From positions 2,976,001 through 3,040,000 of the forward strand of contig NZ_RHJS01000002.1 of the NCBI RefSeq assembly GCF_003885045.1: a stretch of 64,000 nucleotides of DNA. The letters run 5' to 3'. Positions 26,180 to 35,163 of this stretch are shown here, piece after piece; within the stretch, counting starts at the first letter, position 1, and each line of letters starts with the position of its first letter. Both the position numbers and the translations under genes were made by a program. This stretch comes from Schaedlerella arabinosiphila. Its GTDB lineage: Bacteria; Bacillota; Clostridia; Lachnospirales; Lachnospiraceae. A model generated the notes under the pieces. That model did not search any database, was not told the DNA's origin, and saw only the letters and a list, made by a program, of their open reading frames with translations.

Positions 26180-26872
26180 TTATCCTCTTACAATGTTCTG
26201 CTCCATAATCGCTCTAGCCATTTGCAAATCAAGTTCATCATCAATATCAATAGAATCCTTTTTATTCATTTTATATGCCAAAGCTCTGCTGCCAAAAAAA
26301 TGTTTTTGTTTTAAGTATTCATTACTTTTTCCTATAAAAATAGCCCCATTAGGGGTGTATTCTTTAAATGCCTGCCGCTTATAATTTGAAAAATCCGTAT
26401 CAAAATATTTTAAACTGTCATCATCATCTATGGGTTTAACTAAAACACCGGCATGATCAGCCTCTTTCACTGAAACCAGAAAGTCAAACGAATTGTATTT
26501 CTCTTCAAAACTTGAGACCGCTTCTTTTATATGAATTGAATTGCGCATCGGCGATGTAGGCTGCAGCAACATAAAATAGTCAATCCTATCATTGTATCTT
26601 CTTAACACATCTTCTAATACTACAAACGTAGATGCATTATCTGTTGCCAGCCTTTTATCCCGCATCATAACTTCTGCACCATATTTTTTTGCTATGAGAG
26701 CATATTTGTCCGAATCTGTCGAAACAATAACACTGGAAAATAGTTTACTCTCAATGGCTGCAATTATAGAATATACGATTAATGGTTTTCCGCAAAGCGG
26801 AATAATATTCTTATCTTTCAATCCTTTCGATCCTGAACGCGCAGGAATGATTGCAATTTTATTATATTTCAT
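26180..26872 (-). CDS. neuA: CMP-sialic acid synthetase
   Basis: 230 residues from an ATG one base after the stop codon of the preceding gene, with GAGGAT as ribosome site. The intact nucleotide site AIIPARSGSKGLKDKNI is near residues 7-23; LLQPTSPMR near residue 95 and DIDDELDLQMARAIM near the end complete the acylneuraminate cytidylyltransferase pattern. It activates the nonulosonic acid with CTP for transfer. The adjacent upstream gene holds a second, degenerate copy of this domain. Confidence 0.9.
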   Translation of the reverse strand: MKYNKIAIIPARSGSKGLKDKNIIPLCGKPLIVYSIIAAIESKLFSSVIVSTDSDKYALIAKKYGAEVMMRDKRLATDNASTFVVLEDVLRRYNDRIDYFMLLQPTSPMRNSIHIKEAVSSFEEKYNSFDFLVSVKEADHAGVLVKPIDDDDSLKYFDTDFSNYKRQAFKEYTPNGAIFIGKSNEYLKQKHFFGSRALAYKMNKKDSIDIDDELDLQMARAIMEQNIVRG

Positions 26873-26873
26873 T

Positions 26874-28061
26874 TTACATATCCTCAATCAAACGAGTTTC
26901 TATATGATCCTGTAATATTTTATATCCCTTATTGGATAAATGTAATCCATCAATTGTATATCGTATATCCAATTCTCCAAATTCATCATCCATAAATTCA
27001 GTATTTATCCAATTAACAACATTTCCGAGCACTTTTTCAAGTCTGGAATTAAGCTCGTCAATTCTTCGATTATCCCTGTCTAATCTCCCATTTGTGTGCA
27101 AACAGGAAATAAAATAGATCAATGCTTTTTTATTTTTTTCTCTTATGTAAAAAATCGTTTCCTGAATGCTAAAAACAATCTCATCTATTCTTCTGTCCAT
27201 TACAATATCATTTGTACCATGCATGATCACAAAAATATCTGACGAACAGTCCAGCATTCCTTTAGATAAAATATATTGCTCATATTCAAAACTAGAAATC
27301 CCTGCAATCCCACAATTCTTCACTTTATAGCCTGCGAGGTTCTCGATCTTCCAATAGTCTATCTGAGAATGTCCCACCAGGCATATAGTTTCTCCATCAA
27401 TACCTGATGAAAGTATTCCCTTCTTTTCTTCAATTCTTTCCAATATAGCCTTGGTCAAATTTCTTTTTTTCTCTTCCTTTTTCTTTAATATGATTGAGAG
27501 TTCAAAATCATTTACCGTATTTATTACCAATGCCTCATCACGATTCAATTGAAATGTTGAAATCGAACTGTCTTTTATTTCCCCATTATTTATCTGATAA
27601 AATGCGAATATATTTTCAGGCCTGCTATTATACCCAGATATAAAACTTTTAAATTTGCATGGAAACAAGAAATCATATTTTGCTTCTGATATAGACGAAT
27701 ACATGGTTCCACTGCAAAACAATGAACACGCTTTCTTAAGTGTATTGCTTCTCAACATTACAGCCCTTCCAGACAGGACACAAATCACTGAATCGGATTT
27801 CGGAAAAACGAAGTCTGACTGCACACAGATTCCTTCTTCATTTCCCAATGACTTCTCAATTTTCATTGAATCTGTTACCACTATGATTTGATCAAATACA
27901 TTGCTTTTGATTGCAGTTTCTACTACATATCTATAAACAGCTTTTCCCCAAATATTCAGATTTAGAAAATCGTTCGTAAGTGAAGTATCTATTCGGCAAT
28001 CAATATAGCAAAAAGTCTCTGCCTTTTTCTTTTTTTCACTTTTATTTATTCCTCTTGCCAC
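26874..28061 (-). CDS. Degenerate CMP-synthetase domain fused to SGNH esterase
   Basis: 395 residues from a GTG that overlaps the neuB stop. Residues about 15-200 follow the NeuA fold (NIWGKAVYRYVVETAIKSN, IIVVTDSMKIEK, late VINTVNDFELSIILKK) but lack the RSGSKG nucleotide loop and the QPTSP motif. Residues about 225-395 are an SGNH hydrolase: LVGHSQIDYW (nucleophile Ser), HGTNDIV, and DGLHLSNKGYKIL (Asp/His). In group B Streptococcus, NeuA is a CMP-synthetase fused to an O-acetyl sialic acid esterase; here only the esterase half looks active. Probable role: removing O-acetyl groups from the sialic acid. Confidence 0.78.
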   Translation of the reverse strand: MARGINKSEKKKKAETFCYIDCRIDTSLTNDFLNLNIWGKAVYRYVVETAIKSNVFDQIIVVTDSMKIEKSLGNEEGICVQSDFVFPKSDSVICVLSGRAVMLRSNTLKKACSLFCSGTMYSSISEAKYDFLFPCKFKSFISGYNSRPENIFAFYQINNGEIKDSSISTFQLNRDEALVINTVNDFELSIILKKKEEKKRNLTKAILERIEEKKGILSSGIDGETICLVGHSQIDYWKIENLAGYKVKNCGIAGISSFEYEQYILSKGMLDCSSDIFVIMHGTNDIVMDRRIDEIVFSIQETIFYIREKNKKALIYFISCLHTNGRLDRDNRRIDELNSRLEKVLGNVVNWINTEFMDDEFGELDIRYTIDGLHLSNKGYKILQDHIETRLIEDM

Positions 28062-29086
28062 TTAAGCCCTCCACAGGTTATCAATTCATCAAACGCAAAA
28101 TCTCTTTCGGCCCTTTTACCAAGTACGCTATACCATTCCATGGGGCTGATTCCATTCCCAGGTCTTTTACAAGTTATGTTTTCCTCTGAGAATAAATCTC
28201 CACTCTGTATTTTTGTTTTTGCTACTATAGACTTCCTGGCAACAATCTTATTTTTTCTTTCTGATTCAGAAACAATCTTTTTATCTGATCCTAACATCAT
28301 TTCAATCCGTCTTACATTGCAGACAAGCTCTTTCATCTCATCCGGAGTTGCTGACGCCTTATGATCGGGACCTGGAAGGTTCTTATCTAAGGTAAAGTGT
28401 TTCTCTATCATGGATATCCCCAAAGTAGCTGCTGAAATAGCTGCCACATAGCCTATCGAGTGATCTGAAAATCCCACTTTATATTGTGGAAATTTCTTTC
28501 TTAAATCATTTATCGCGAAAAGGTTTATATCATGATCCGGAGTAGGATATTCTGTATTGCAATGAAGGATTGTAATCTGATCTCTGACTGTCCCCTTCTT
28601 TTCGAGCACCTCAATACAAGACGTTATCTCATCTATAGTCGCCATCCCTGTAGATAGGATAATCTGTTTATCCTTACATTTTATTGCTCCTATTTCCTCT
28701 ATGTAAGGCAAATTTGTGATTTCACCAGACGGTATTTTCCAGATATTTTGCCCGCTTGAAAATAAAAAATCTATTGCTCCAGAATCAAACGGTGTTGAAA
28801 AAACTTCTAAATCGAGCTTTTTTGCATAATCCCGTAATCTAATAAATGCATCATTCGAAAGTTCTAGCTTCTCAGTCATTTCAAGCTGTGACTCTTTTTC
28901 ACCCGTTGTAATTTTTTGGTATTCTGCCTTTGGTGCATAAACAGAAATCAAATTTTTTGCTTTAAATGTCTGGAATTTAACGGCGTCTACACCACATTTC
29001 TTTGCTTCACTGACCATTTTCCTAGCTACTGCTTCACTTCCATTATGATTGCATCCGATTTCAGCAACAATCCATATTTTCTTCAT
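28046..29086 (-). CDS. neuB: N-acetylneuraminate synthase
   Basis: 346 residues. TIM-barrel part: AEIGCNHNGS near residue 8, DAVKFQTFKAKNLIS near residue 34, STGMATIDEI, HCNTEYPTP, GFSDHS and EKHFTLDKNLPGPDH, all typical NeuB motifs. The C-terminal 70 residues are the SAF (antifreeze-like) domain (ENITCKRPGNGISP). It condenses ManNAc (or a related sugar) with phosphoenolpyruvate. It overlaps neuD by four bases (ATGA) and the SGNH fusion gene by 16. Confidence 0.92.
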   Translation of the reverse strand: MKKIWIVAEIGCNHNGSEAVARKMVSEAKKCGVDAVKFQTFKAKNLISVYAPKAEYQKITTGEKESQLEMTEKLELSNDAFIRLRDYAKKLDLEVFSTPFDSGAIDFLFSSGQNIWKIPSGEITNLPYIEEIGAIKCKDKQIILSTGMATIDEITSCIEVLEKKGTVRDQITILHCNTEYPTPDHDINLFAINDLRKKFPQYKVGFSDHSIGYVAAISAATLGISMIEKHFTLDKNLPGPDHKASATPDEMKELVCNVRRIEMMLGSDKKIVSESERKNKIVARKSIVAKTKIQSGDLFSEENITCKRPGNGISPMEWYSVLGKRAERDFAFDELITCGGLKWQEE

Positions 29087-29724
29087 ATAAGCTCTTCTCC
29101 ATTATTGCAGTCCTTAATAATTCTTGCCGGAACTCCTGCAACTATTTTGTTATCCTCCACATTATCTACAACAACCGCACCTGCACCTACTGTCACCCAA
29201 TTTCCAATCTTTAATTGCCCTCTTGTGACTGAACAGCTTCCTAAAAAACTTCCTGTTCCAACACACACATCACCATTAATAACTGAATTGGTCGAAATAT
29301 TCGCGTGGTCAGATACATAACAACCATGCTCAATCAATGCCTTACTATTTACTATACAGTCATCACAAACTATTGATTTGCTGTTCACAATGGCCATTTT
29401 CCCGATAAAACATCCATTGCCTATTGTAGCTCTCTGCGATACTAATGCAGATTTATCTACTACATTTATTAACCGCAATCTACGCTCCTTTAATTTATCA
29501 TACCATCGCTTTCTATGATAGTTATTCCCTATTGCGATAAAGTAAAAATATTGTTCGGCATTTATCAATTCCTCTATACTAGACGCCAACATAGGATATC
29601 CCAAGTGTTCGGTATTACTGCTGAATTCATCAACAAAACCTGCAACTTTATAGTTATAGTAGTCTATCGAATCAAGGACTGACTTTGCATATCCACCAGC
29701 CCCAATAATAATCAGCTTTTCCAT
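29083..29724 (-). CDS. neuD: Sialic acid O-acetyltransferase-type protein
   Basis: 213 residues. An N-terminal Rossmann-like half (LIIIGAGGYAKSVLDSI) is followed by a left-handed beta-helix of hexapeptide repeats (ATIGNGCFIG, then IGNWVTVGAGAVVV and AGVPARIIKD). This is the NeuD/PglD architecture of acetyl-CoA dependent sugar acetyltransferases. Placed between the amidotransferase and neuB, with an ATGA overlap to neuB. Confidence 0.88.
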   Translation of the reverse strand: MEKLIIIGAGGYAKSVLDSIDYYNYKVAGFVDEFSSNTEHLGYPMLASSIEELINAEQYFYFIAIGNNYHRKRWYDKLKERRLRLINVVDKSALVSQRATIGNGCFIGKMAIVNSKSIVCDDCIVNSKALIEHGCYVSDHANISTNSVINGDVCVGTGSFLGSCSVTRGQLKIGNWVTVGAGAVVVDNVEDNKIVAGVPARIIKDCNNGEELI

Positions 29725-29739
29725 ATAATCAACTTACCG

Positions 29740-30879
29740 TTATTCCCAATCTTTCTCCGGTTTTCTCCTTGCTTCTATATATTGTGGTTTTAATCGCCAT
29801 TGTCCGAAACCATTTTCTTCAAACAAGTCCTGACTGTAGAGTTTATCCAACGCCTTATAAAATTCTTGTATCGACATTCCTGTAAAATCACAAAAGTCTT
29901 CAACTATTTTGGGGTCGAGATTATGATCCCGATTCTCCGCTAAGTGAACAGCTTCTTCTCTGGTCAGCAAGCCATAACGCACCCATCTTGCAGCGTAATC
30001 TGTAGCATATGCATGTCCGTACTTAGGATATTTCATCCATGCATTCAGAAGATATCCCGTACTGTCAATCTGGTTGAAACTTTCGATATGATTCGTACGG
30101 TCCCACTCATGAGTTAGATCTTTAAATCCTCTTTTTTTAGCAAATTCATAATTCTTTATTCCGTTCCATTCTACGAAATAGCTTAGATAAATAGGCTCTA
30201 ATTTGTCCAAAATCTCCCTTGATGGAGATTCAAGATATGCTAATTCGTCCTCAGTAACTCCAGCCTCAACCAGTTCATTCAGATTCACATCCGGCGCAAC
30301 CCCGTTAAAAACTTGTTCCCTTGCCGAATATGTCTCCTCATCATTAATTCCGCCATATTCATAAGAAACGTTTTCACCATATACAAGAAGCGGAAGATTC
30401 AATGCGGAAGCATAATAAAGCGGCACCGTATATAACAATCTATCCACATACCAAAGTGGTCTCCCATACTTTTCAAACATATATCTAGAAATCACCTTTG
30501 CAGCCCGACGATTTGGTTTAAAAGAAATCATATTACAGCCAAAAGCTTCTGATATATTTTTAATATTGTGTTTTCCTGCTTCTGTCATCGTAAAAAAATC
30601 TTCTACTGTTATAAGCAGAGGATTCATATTCATCATTTCCTTCATAATATGAACCTGATAATGGCTATCCTTTCCACCAGATACAGCAATAATACAATCA
30701 TATTTTCCCGGCGTTGTTCTCCGATATTTATCGCACAAAGCTTTCAGTTCTTCAAATCTAGAATCCCAGTTTACGTTCTTCTTCTTTTCGTTATTTTGGC
30801 ATGCAATACACACCCCTTTTTTGTTAAATGTAATATGTGGCCTGGTATCAGGCATAATGCATTTTGTACAAAATCTCAT
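29740..30879 (-). CDS. N-acetyl sugar amidotransferase (PseA/WbpG-like)
   Basis: 379 residues. An N-terminal zinc-type motif (FCTKCIMPDTRP, then CIACQNNEK) is followed by a PP-loop ATP pyrophosphatase site IIAVSGGKDSHYQ near residue 62 and FMEKYG-, GENVSYEYGGI- and GFKDLTHEWDR-type segments. This is the WbpG/PseA family, which converts an N-acetyl group to an acetamidino group. No HisH/HisF-like ammonia partner is nearby. It overlaps wzx by four bases (ATGA). It suggests an amidino sugar or nonulosonic acid in the polymer. Confidence 0.83.
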   Translation of the reverse strand: MRFCTKCIMPDTRPHITFNKKGVCIACQNNEKKKNVNWDSRFEELKALCDKYRRTTPGKYDCIIAVSGGKDSHYQVHIMKEMMNMNPLLITVEDFFTMTEAGKHNIKNISEAFGCNMISFKPNRRAAKVISRYMFEKYGRPLWYVDRLLYTVPLYYASALNLPLLVYGENVSYEYGGINDEETYSAREQVFNGVAPDVNLNELVEAGVTEDELAYLESPSREILDKLEPIYLSYFVEWNGIKNYEFAKKRGFKDLTHEWDRTNHIESFNQIDSTGYLLNAWMKYPKYGHAYATDYAARWVRYGLLTREEAVHLAENRDHNLDPKIVEDFCDFTGMSIQEFYKALDKLYSQDLFEENGFGQWRLKPQYIEARRKPEKDWE

Positions 30880-32348
30880 TGATTACCCCTCCTATACCTT
30901 TGTTTAAACTTACCGACAAAACTATTTATTTGATCCAGAAAAAACGAATCTCTTAATATAATTAAGCATCCAATATAAACCGCAACTCCTATTGCAACTA
31001 AAATCATAGTCGATATCACATCAGCTTTCAATTTCATTGATACAATATTAAGTATAATCAACATTCCAAGTCCGGAAATCAGATATTTTTTTGATATACA
31101 AATCCACTCACCAACCGACAATATATCCTTACAGCAAACCCAAGATAATAGTAACATGACAACTTCTGATAATAATGTGGCCGCTGCTGCTCCTCTGGCC
31201 ATAAATGCATTGATAAAAAAGTAATTTAGTATTAAATTTATGACCGCACCTGTCCATATAATAATATTAGATGTTTTTTGGCGACCATTTGGAGTTAGGT
31301 ATTGATCCAGAAAACAATTTGACATAGGCTTAATAAGCAGCCACGGCGCCATTATTTTCAGCAAATCTATCACTGGTTTATATTCTTTTCCAAAGAACCA
31401 AATCACAAAAAAATCTGAAACCACAAAAATTCCTATAGAAACAGGTATTGATAGAAGTGCAATAAAATTAAAAGTTTTTTTCATCAGCCTTTTTATTTCT
31501 TTTTCTTCATTTCCAGAAAACAAGTAAGCCATTCTTGATCTCATTGTATGGTAAAATGATGAAAAAACTGAAAATACAATTGTATCAATTTTTATTGCTT
31601 GTTCATAATATCCATTATAAACTTTACTTTCTGTCAAATAGCCCAGCATCAGTTTATCCACTGTTAATAAAACAGTAGACGCAATAGTAGGCAAAAAATA
31701 AACCATTGTTTGCTGAAAATGCTTTTTTAAATGTAGTCTCTCTAATTGTTTCAAAGAAATATAATTTTTTATATATGGGATTACACTCGCGTTCCCGATA
31801 AAAATACCGCATACATTAATTAACAAATATATTACAGTATCCTTGGTACTTTTTATAAACAAAAAAATACACACTATACTTAAAAGCTTTACAGCAGTAT
31901 TCTTTATCATTATATGTTTAAAGTTTTCAACACCTTCATACAGCCAGGTGACATCTATTGCATATCCGAACAGCGCTATAAACTCTACAGCATATAACGA
32001 TATATATTCTTTCTGAAAAACAATAAAGCCAAAATATATAATAGCTGAAACACCAGTTGTTATCCATCTTATAGTCATGACCTCAGCAAAAAACTGACTC
32101 AATTCTTTTTTGTTTCTTCTTATTTTTGCTGCTTCAACTTGTGAGTATGTCCCAATACCAAGAACTGCAATGAGCTGGAAATACAAAAATGTAGCATTAA
32201 CATAACTATAAGCCCCTATATTTTCCGCACCAAGCACTCTCGATACATAAGGTGTTGTTATAAACGGAACAATAATCTGTAATATTTGAAATCCCAATGT
32301 ATACAAATAATTTTTTTTAATACTTGGTAATTTTTCATTTCTACTCAT
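30876..32348 (-). CDS. wzx: Oligosaccharide flippase
   Basis: 490 residues with about 14 predicted helices. The start (YLYTLGFQILQIIVPFITTPYVSR near residues 14-37) and the VLGAENIGAYSYVNA segment are typical of Wzx/RfbX flippases of the MOP superfamily. It would turn the undecaprenyl-linked repeat unit across the membrane. It overlaps the glycosyltransferase upstream (shared ATGAGTAG) and the amidotransferase downstream. Confidence 0.93.
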   Translation of the reverse strand: MSRNEKLPSIKKNYLYTLGFQILQIIVPFITTPYVSRVLGAENIGAYSYVNATFLYFQLIAVLGIGTYSQVEAAKIRRNKKELSQFFAEVMTIRWITTGVSAIIYFGFIVFQKEYISLYAVEFIALFGYAIDVTWLYEGVENFKHIMIKNTAVKLLSIVCIFLFIKSTKDTVIYLLINVCGIFIGNASVIPYIKNYISLKQLERLHLKKHFQQTMVYFLPTIASTVLLTVDKLMLGYLTESKVYNGYYEQAIKIDTIVFSVFSSFYHTMRSRMAYLFSGNEEKEIKRLMKKTFNFIALLSIPVSIGIFVVSDFFVIWFFGKEYKPVIDLLKIMAPWLLIKPMSNCFLDQYLTPNGRQKTSNIIIWTGAVINLILNYFFINAFMARGAAAATLLSEVVMLLLSWVCCKDILSVGEWICISKKYLISGLGMLIILNIVSMKLKADVISTMILVAIGVAVYIGCLIILRDSFFLDQINSFVGKFKQRYRRGNQ

Positions 32349-33597
32349 TTGTACATTCCTTAAAGAACAACTGATAATATTTTTTTATACTTCCATCAGG
32401 AATAAAATATTGTCTAACAGTTTGCACCTCATGTAATAGTTGTTCTTCATTTTTAGTATAATAATCTATAATTTCTCCTTCAAGTTGATATTTATCAGAA
32501 AAACAAAATTTATTTATTTGCGGAAAATAATCATGTATGCCTATATATCTATAGGCAGGACATCCAAAAATAAATGCATCTATATATGCAGTTGTCGACC
32601 CTGTCAATACAAAATCACATTGAGATAGAAAATCCCTCAATTGTATATTTCCAGGGCATTCACTATATTGCTGTATTTTTTTTATCCTATGCTCTGGTAC
32701 ATCCCCCAATGGATGTGGTCTAACTATTACACTAAATTTTTTTTCCTTGGTGAGTAAATATGCAAAATCAAGTAATTTCCTATCCTCTCCTTCCAATCTC
32801 CCGGCTCTCGCACCATTCAGCAAAATACCATATGTTTTATCCCTCTTTACCAAAGATCTTACCATAGGTGTTTCATCAATATACGATAACGGACCTAATA
32901 CACAAACTTTTTTTTCGTTTAATCCTGACAAAATTGCTTCTTCTTTTGCATGCTCATTTATTGCTAAAAAATAGTCACTATGTGAATGTGCAAACTCATA
33001 TCTACTAATGTGATCATATACACCATGCTGTAATGTTGCCGTTTTTATGCCACATTTATTTAGCATAAACGTAATAAGATAATCTGGAGGATGTACATCG
33101 CAAAAAGTTACACAAATTTTTGCTTTACTATTATTTTTTATTATTTTTACTGCTTCCTCTGCAATAATTAAAGCCTTAAATGTTTCAGCTATCATTCGAT
33201 ATTGAATTTTTTTATTAAAGTTTGTCTTCTTTAATTCCTTCCGCCAACAAAATATTAATGGAAGGTATCTTAATCTCTTAACTTGAAAAGAAATTTCCTT
33301 TTTTGGAAAGATAATACCCCTGTGTTTAATACAATTTGCAACATTTTCAAATTGATGTCGCAAATCAGCACGTCCAAAATACGAATATGTAGAAATCAGC
33401 CATATTTTTGCATCCTGATAAATATAATATTCATTTTTGTCTAATACTATAGATGTCAAGATACTTTTTAATAACTTTGTATTCCCTATTCCTTCCCGCT
33501 CAAAATAAATCGTTGCCAATAATTCCCCAATAGGAATCTCCTCAAGACCTTTCAAATTCACCTTATTTAATTCAAATATAAATTCATCATGATTCAT
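32341..33597 (-). CDS. GT-B-like glycosyltransferase, possible sialyltransferase
   Basis: 418 residues, no membrane segments. The C-terminal half has TATLQHGVYDHISRYEFAHS near residue 187, IVRPHPLGDVPEHRI near residue 295 and VLTGSTTAYIDAFIFGCPAY near residue 335. The QHG, RPHP and late Ser/Thr-rich motif pattern is shared by CDP-glycerol transferase-like and sialyl/polysialyltransferase-like GT-B enzymes. With CMP-sialate made by the cluster and no GT42, GT52 or GT80 enzyme recognised, this is the best candidate for the sialic acid transfer step (inference). Confidence 0.6.
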   Translation of the reverse strand: MNHDEFIFELNKVNLKGLEEIPIGELLATIYFEREGIGNTKLLKSILTSIVLDKNEYYIYQDAKIWLISTYSYFGRADLRHQFENVANCIKHRGIIFPKKEISFQVKRLRYLPLIFCWRKELKKTNFNKKIQYRMIAETFKALIIAEEAVKIIKNNSKAKICVTFCDVHPPDYLITFMLNKCGIKTATLQHGVYDHISRYEFAHSHSDYFLAINEHAKEEAILSGLNEKKVCVLGPLSYIDETPMVRSLVKRDKTYGILLNGARAGRLEGEDRKLLDFAYLLTKEKKFSVIVRPHPLGDVPEHRIKKIQQYSECPGNIQLRDFLSQCDFVLTGSTTAYIDAFIFGCPAYRYIGIHDYFPQINKFCFSDKYQLEGEIIDYYTKNEEQLLHEVQTVRQYFIPDGSIKKYYQLFFKECTNE

Positions 33598-33690
33598 ACC
33601 TTATCCGTAACAATCTCCTTTTATATTAGACTCCAAAATCAAGGAACTACACAAAACGATTTCTTTCAATTAGATATACTTTATTAATTT

Positions 33691-34242
33691 CTACTTGATA
33701 ATCCTCGCTGGGACGCCCACGGCCACAGTATTATCCGGAATATCTTTTGTCACAACAGAATTTGCGCCTATCACTGCATTGTCTCCAATATGCAGCTTCC
33801 TATGTCCTATTATTCTCGCCCCCATTCCTATAGTTACAAATTCTCCAATTTCTACTAAACCAACCTCAATATTAGTTTCGCTAAGTGACTTTCCTTGAAT
33901 ATACATATGTTCAATATCAGTAATCAATACATCCGGCATTATGCTAGAACCACGTCCAATAAAAATTCTATTAGCTGCTGTAATATGACAATTCTGCCCT
34001 ATTGCAACACCATCATTGATTATTATTTCAGGATCATATGTCTCATCCAGCCATTTATCTATGGCTTCTAACCTTATTCCATTATTTATAATTACATTTT
34101 TTCCTATAGTAATATACTTCTTTCCAATGACTCTCATTGGTTTGATTACTTTACTCTTATTTCCAAAGTCTTTATATGAATTATCTATTAAAGACATGAC
34201 TTGATTTATTAACTTATCACACATGTTTATGATTTTTTTCAT
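33691..34242 (-). CDS. Hexapeptide-repeat acetyltransferase
   Basis: 183 residues with repeated hexapeptides (ITIGKNVIINNGIRL, VAIGQNCHITAANRIFIG, VTIGMGARIIGHRKLHIG) and the usual C-terminal VVTKDIPDNTVAVGVPARII. A WcaF/WcaB-like O-acetyltransferase of the left-handed beta-helix fold, likely to decorate the repeat unit. It follows the SDR gene by six bases. The 93-bp gap to the next gene holds no feature I can support. Confidence 0.88.
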   Translation of the reverse strand: MKKIINMCDKLINQVMSLIDNSYKDFGNKSKVIKPMRVIGKKYITIGKNVIINNGIRLEAIDKWLDETYDPEIIINDGVAIGQNCHITAANRIFIGRGSSIMPDVLITDIEHMYIQGKSLSETNIEVGLVEIGEFVTIGMGARIIGHRKLHIGDNAVIGANSVVTKDIPDNTVAVGVPARIIK

Positions 34243-34248
34243 GATTAC

Positions 34249-35121
34249 TCAAACCTTTTGCTTGACTTTACTTATTATGTCCCCAGTATTCTCTTCTTTC
34301 AATGCCATAATTTTTTTTATCTTTGTGTCATCCCCCCAAACTGCTTTTGAATCATAAGGCCTGTCTTGAAATGAACCATATGAAAGCCTTATTTTATAGT
34401 GATTATCATTTATGAATTTTTCGACCCTATCTGCTAATTTTTCTGGATATCCAGAACAGGCATTAATAATTCCGCAATATTTATCTTGTTCAACAATAGA
34501 TGCAACTTGCAAACAAAATTCCTCATAATCAATAAAGTCCCACTGATTTAATCCTTTTGTAAACGGAAAAAACTTTTTTCCTTCTTGTTCAGCTTTTACG
34601 ATTTTTGAAAATATAGAACTGCCACGTGAACTATTTCCCACAATATAAAACCCTCTTATCCATTGTATCTTTTTATTTTTTTCTTTTTCAAGAATACATA
34701 CTGATTGACGCAAAGCATTTTTGCTTATTCCATAGAGACTTTGTGGATTAGCTGGTGTATCATCTTTAATGGAGCCTTCAAAAAAACCAATCTCATGCAT
34801 ACTTCCAATAATAGCGACTCTTTCGATATCCGAATTCATTACGGATTCTATAAAGCTATAATGTTTCGAAAAGTCCTCAATATGACTAGGTGAATTGTGG
34901 ACAAATCCATTTCTCCATGCCATATGCAATAATACATCCGGTTTTTCGAAAAAAGCATATGGATTCTTAACACTGAAAAGGTCTGTTGAATAGCTTTTAG
35001 CCCTTTTGTCAATCTCTTTACATTCATAATCTGTAGCTATAACCTCATGTCCATCATCAAGTATTTGTTTTACTACACCTGTACCCAGATAACCATTTGC
35101 TCCTGTCACTAATATTTTCAT
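34249..35121 (-). CDS. Extended SDR nucleotide-sugar epimerase/reductase
   Basis: 290 residues. The NAD(P) motif GANGYLGTGVV is near residue 7, the catalytic YGISK near residue 130, and GSMHEIG replaces the usual serine region, giving an active-site Ser-Tyr-Lys set. Substrate unclear; probably an activated sugar of the polymer. A G6 tract (34332-34337) near the 3' end is in frame. Confidence 0.8.
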   Translation of the reverse strand: MKILVTGANGYLGTGVVKQILDDGHEVIATDYECKEIDKRAKSYSTDLFSVKNPYAFFEKPDVLLHMAWRNGFVHNSPSHIEDFSKHYSFIESVMNSDIERVAIIGSMHEIGFFEGSIKDDTPANPQSLYGISKNALRQSVCILEKEKNKKIQWIRGFYIVGNSSRGSSIFSKIVKAEQEGKKFFPFTKGLNQWDFIDYEEFCLQVASIVEQDKYCGIINACSGYPEKLADRVEKFINDNHYKIRLSYGSFQDRPYDSKAVWGDDTKIKKIMALKEENTGDIISKVKQKV

Positions 35122-35163
35122 CTCTTTATCCTTTCCGTTAGCTAATGCATATTATAAAATTCA

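Noticed and set aside
24997..29086. Legionaminic acid pathway
   Set aside because: No LegB/LegC-type dehydratase and aminotransferase pair, and no PtmE/PtmF-type genes, in the cluster; the DegT gene lacks the PLP lysine. Kept only as an alternative if missing genes exist elsewhere.
34332..34337. G6 tract in the SDR gene as a fourth slippage site
   Set aside because: Six G is short, in frame, and close to the 3' end; not distinguishable from chance.
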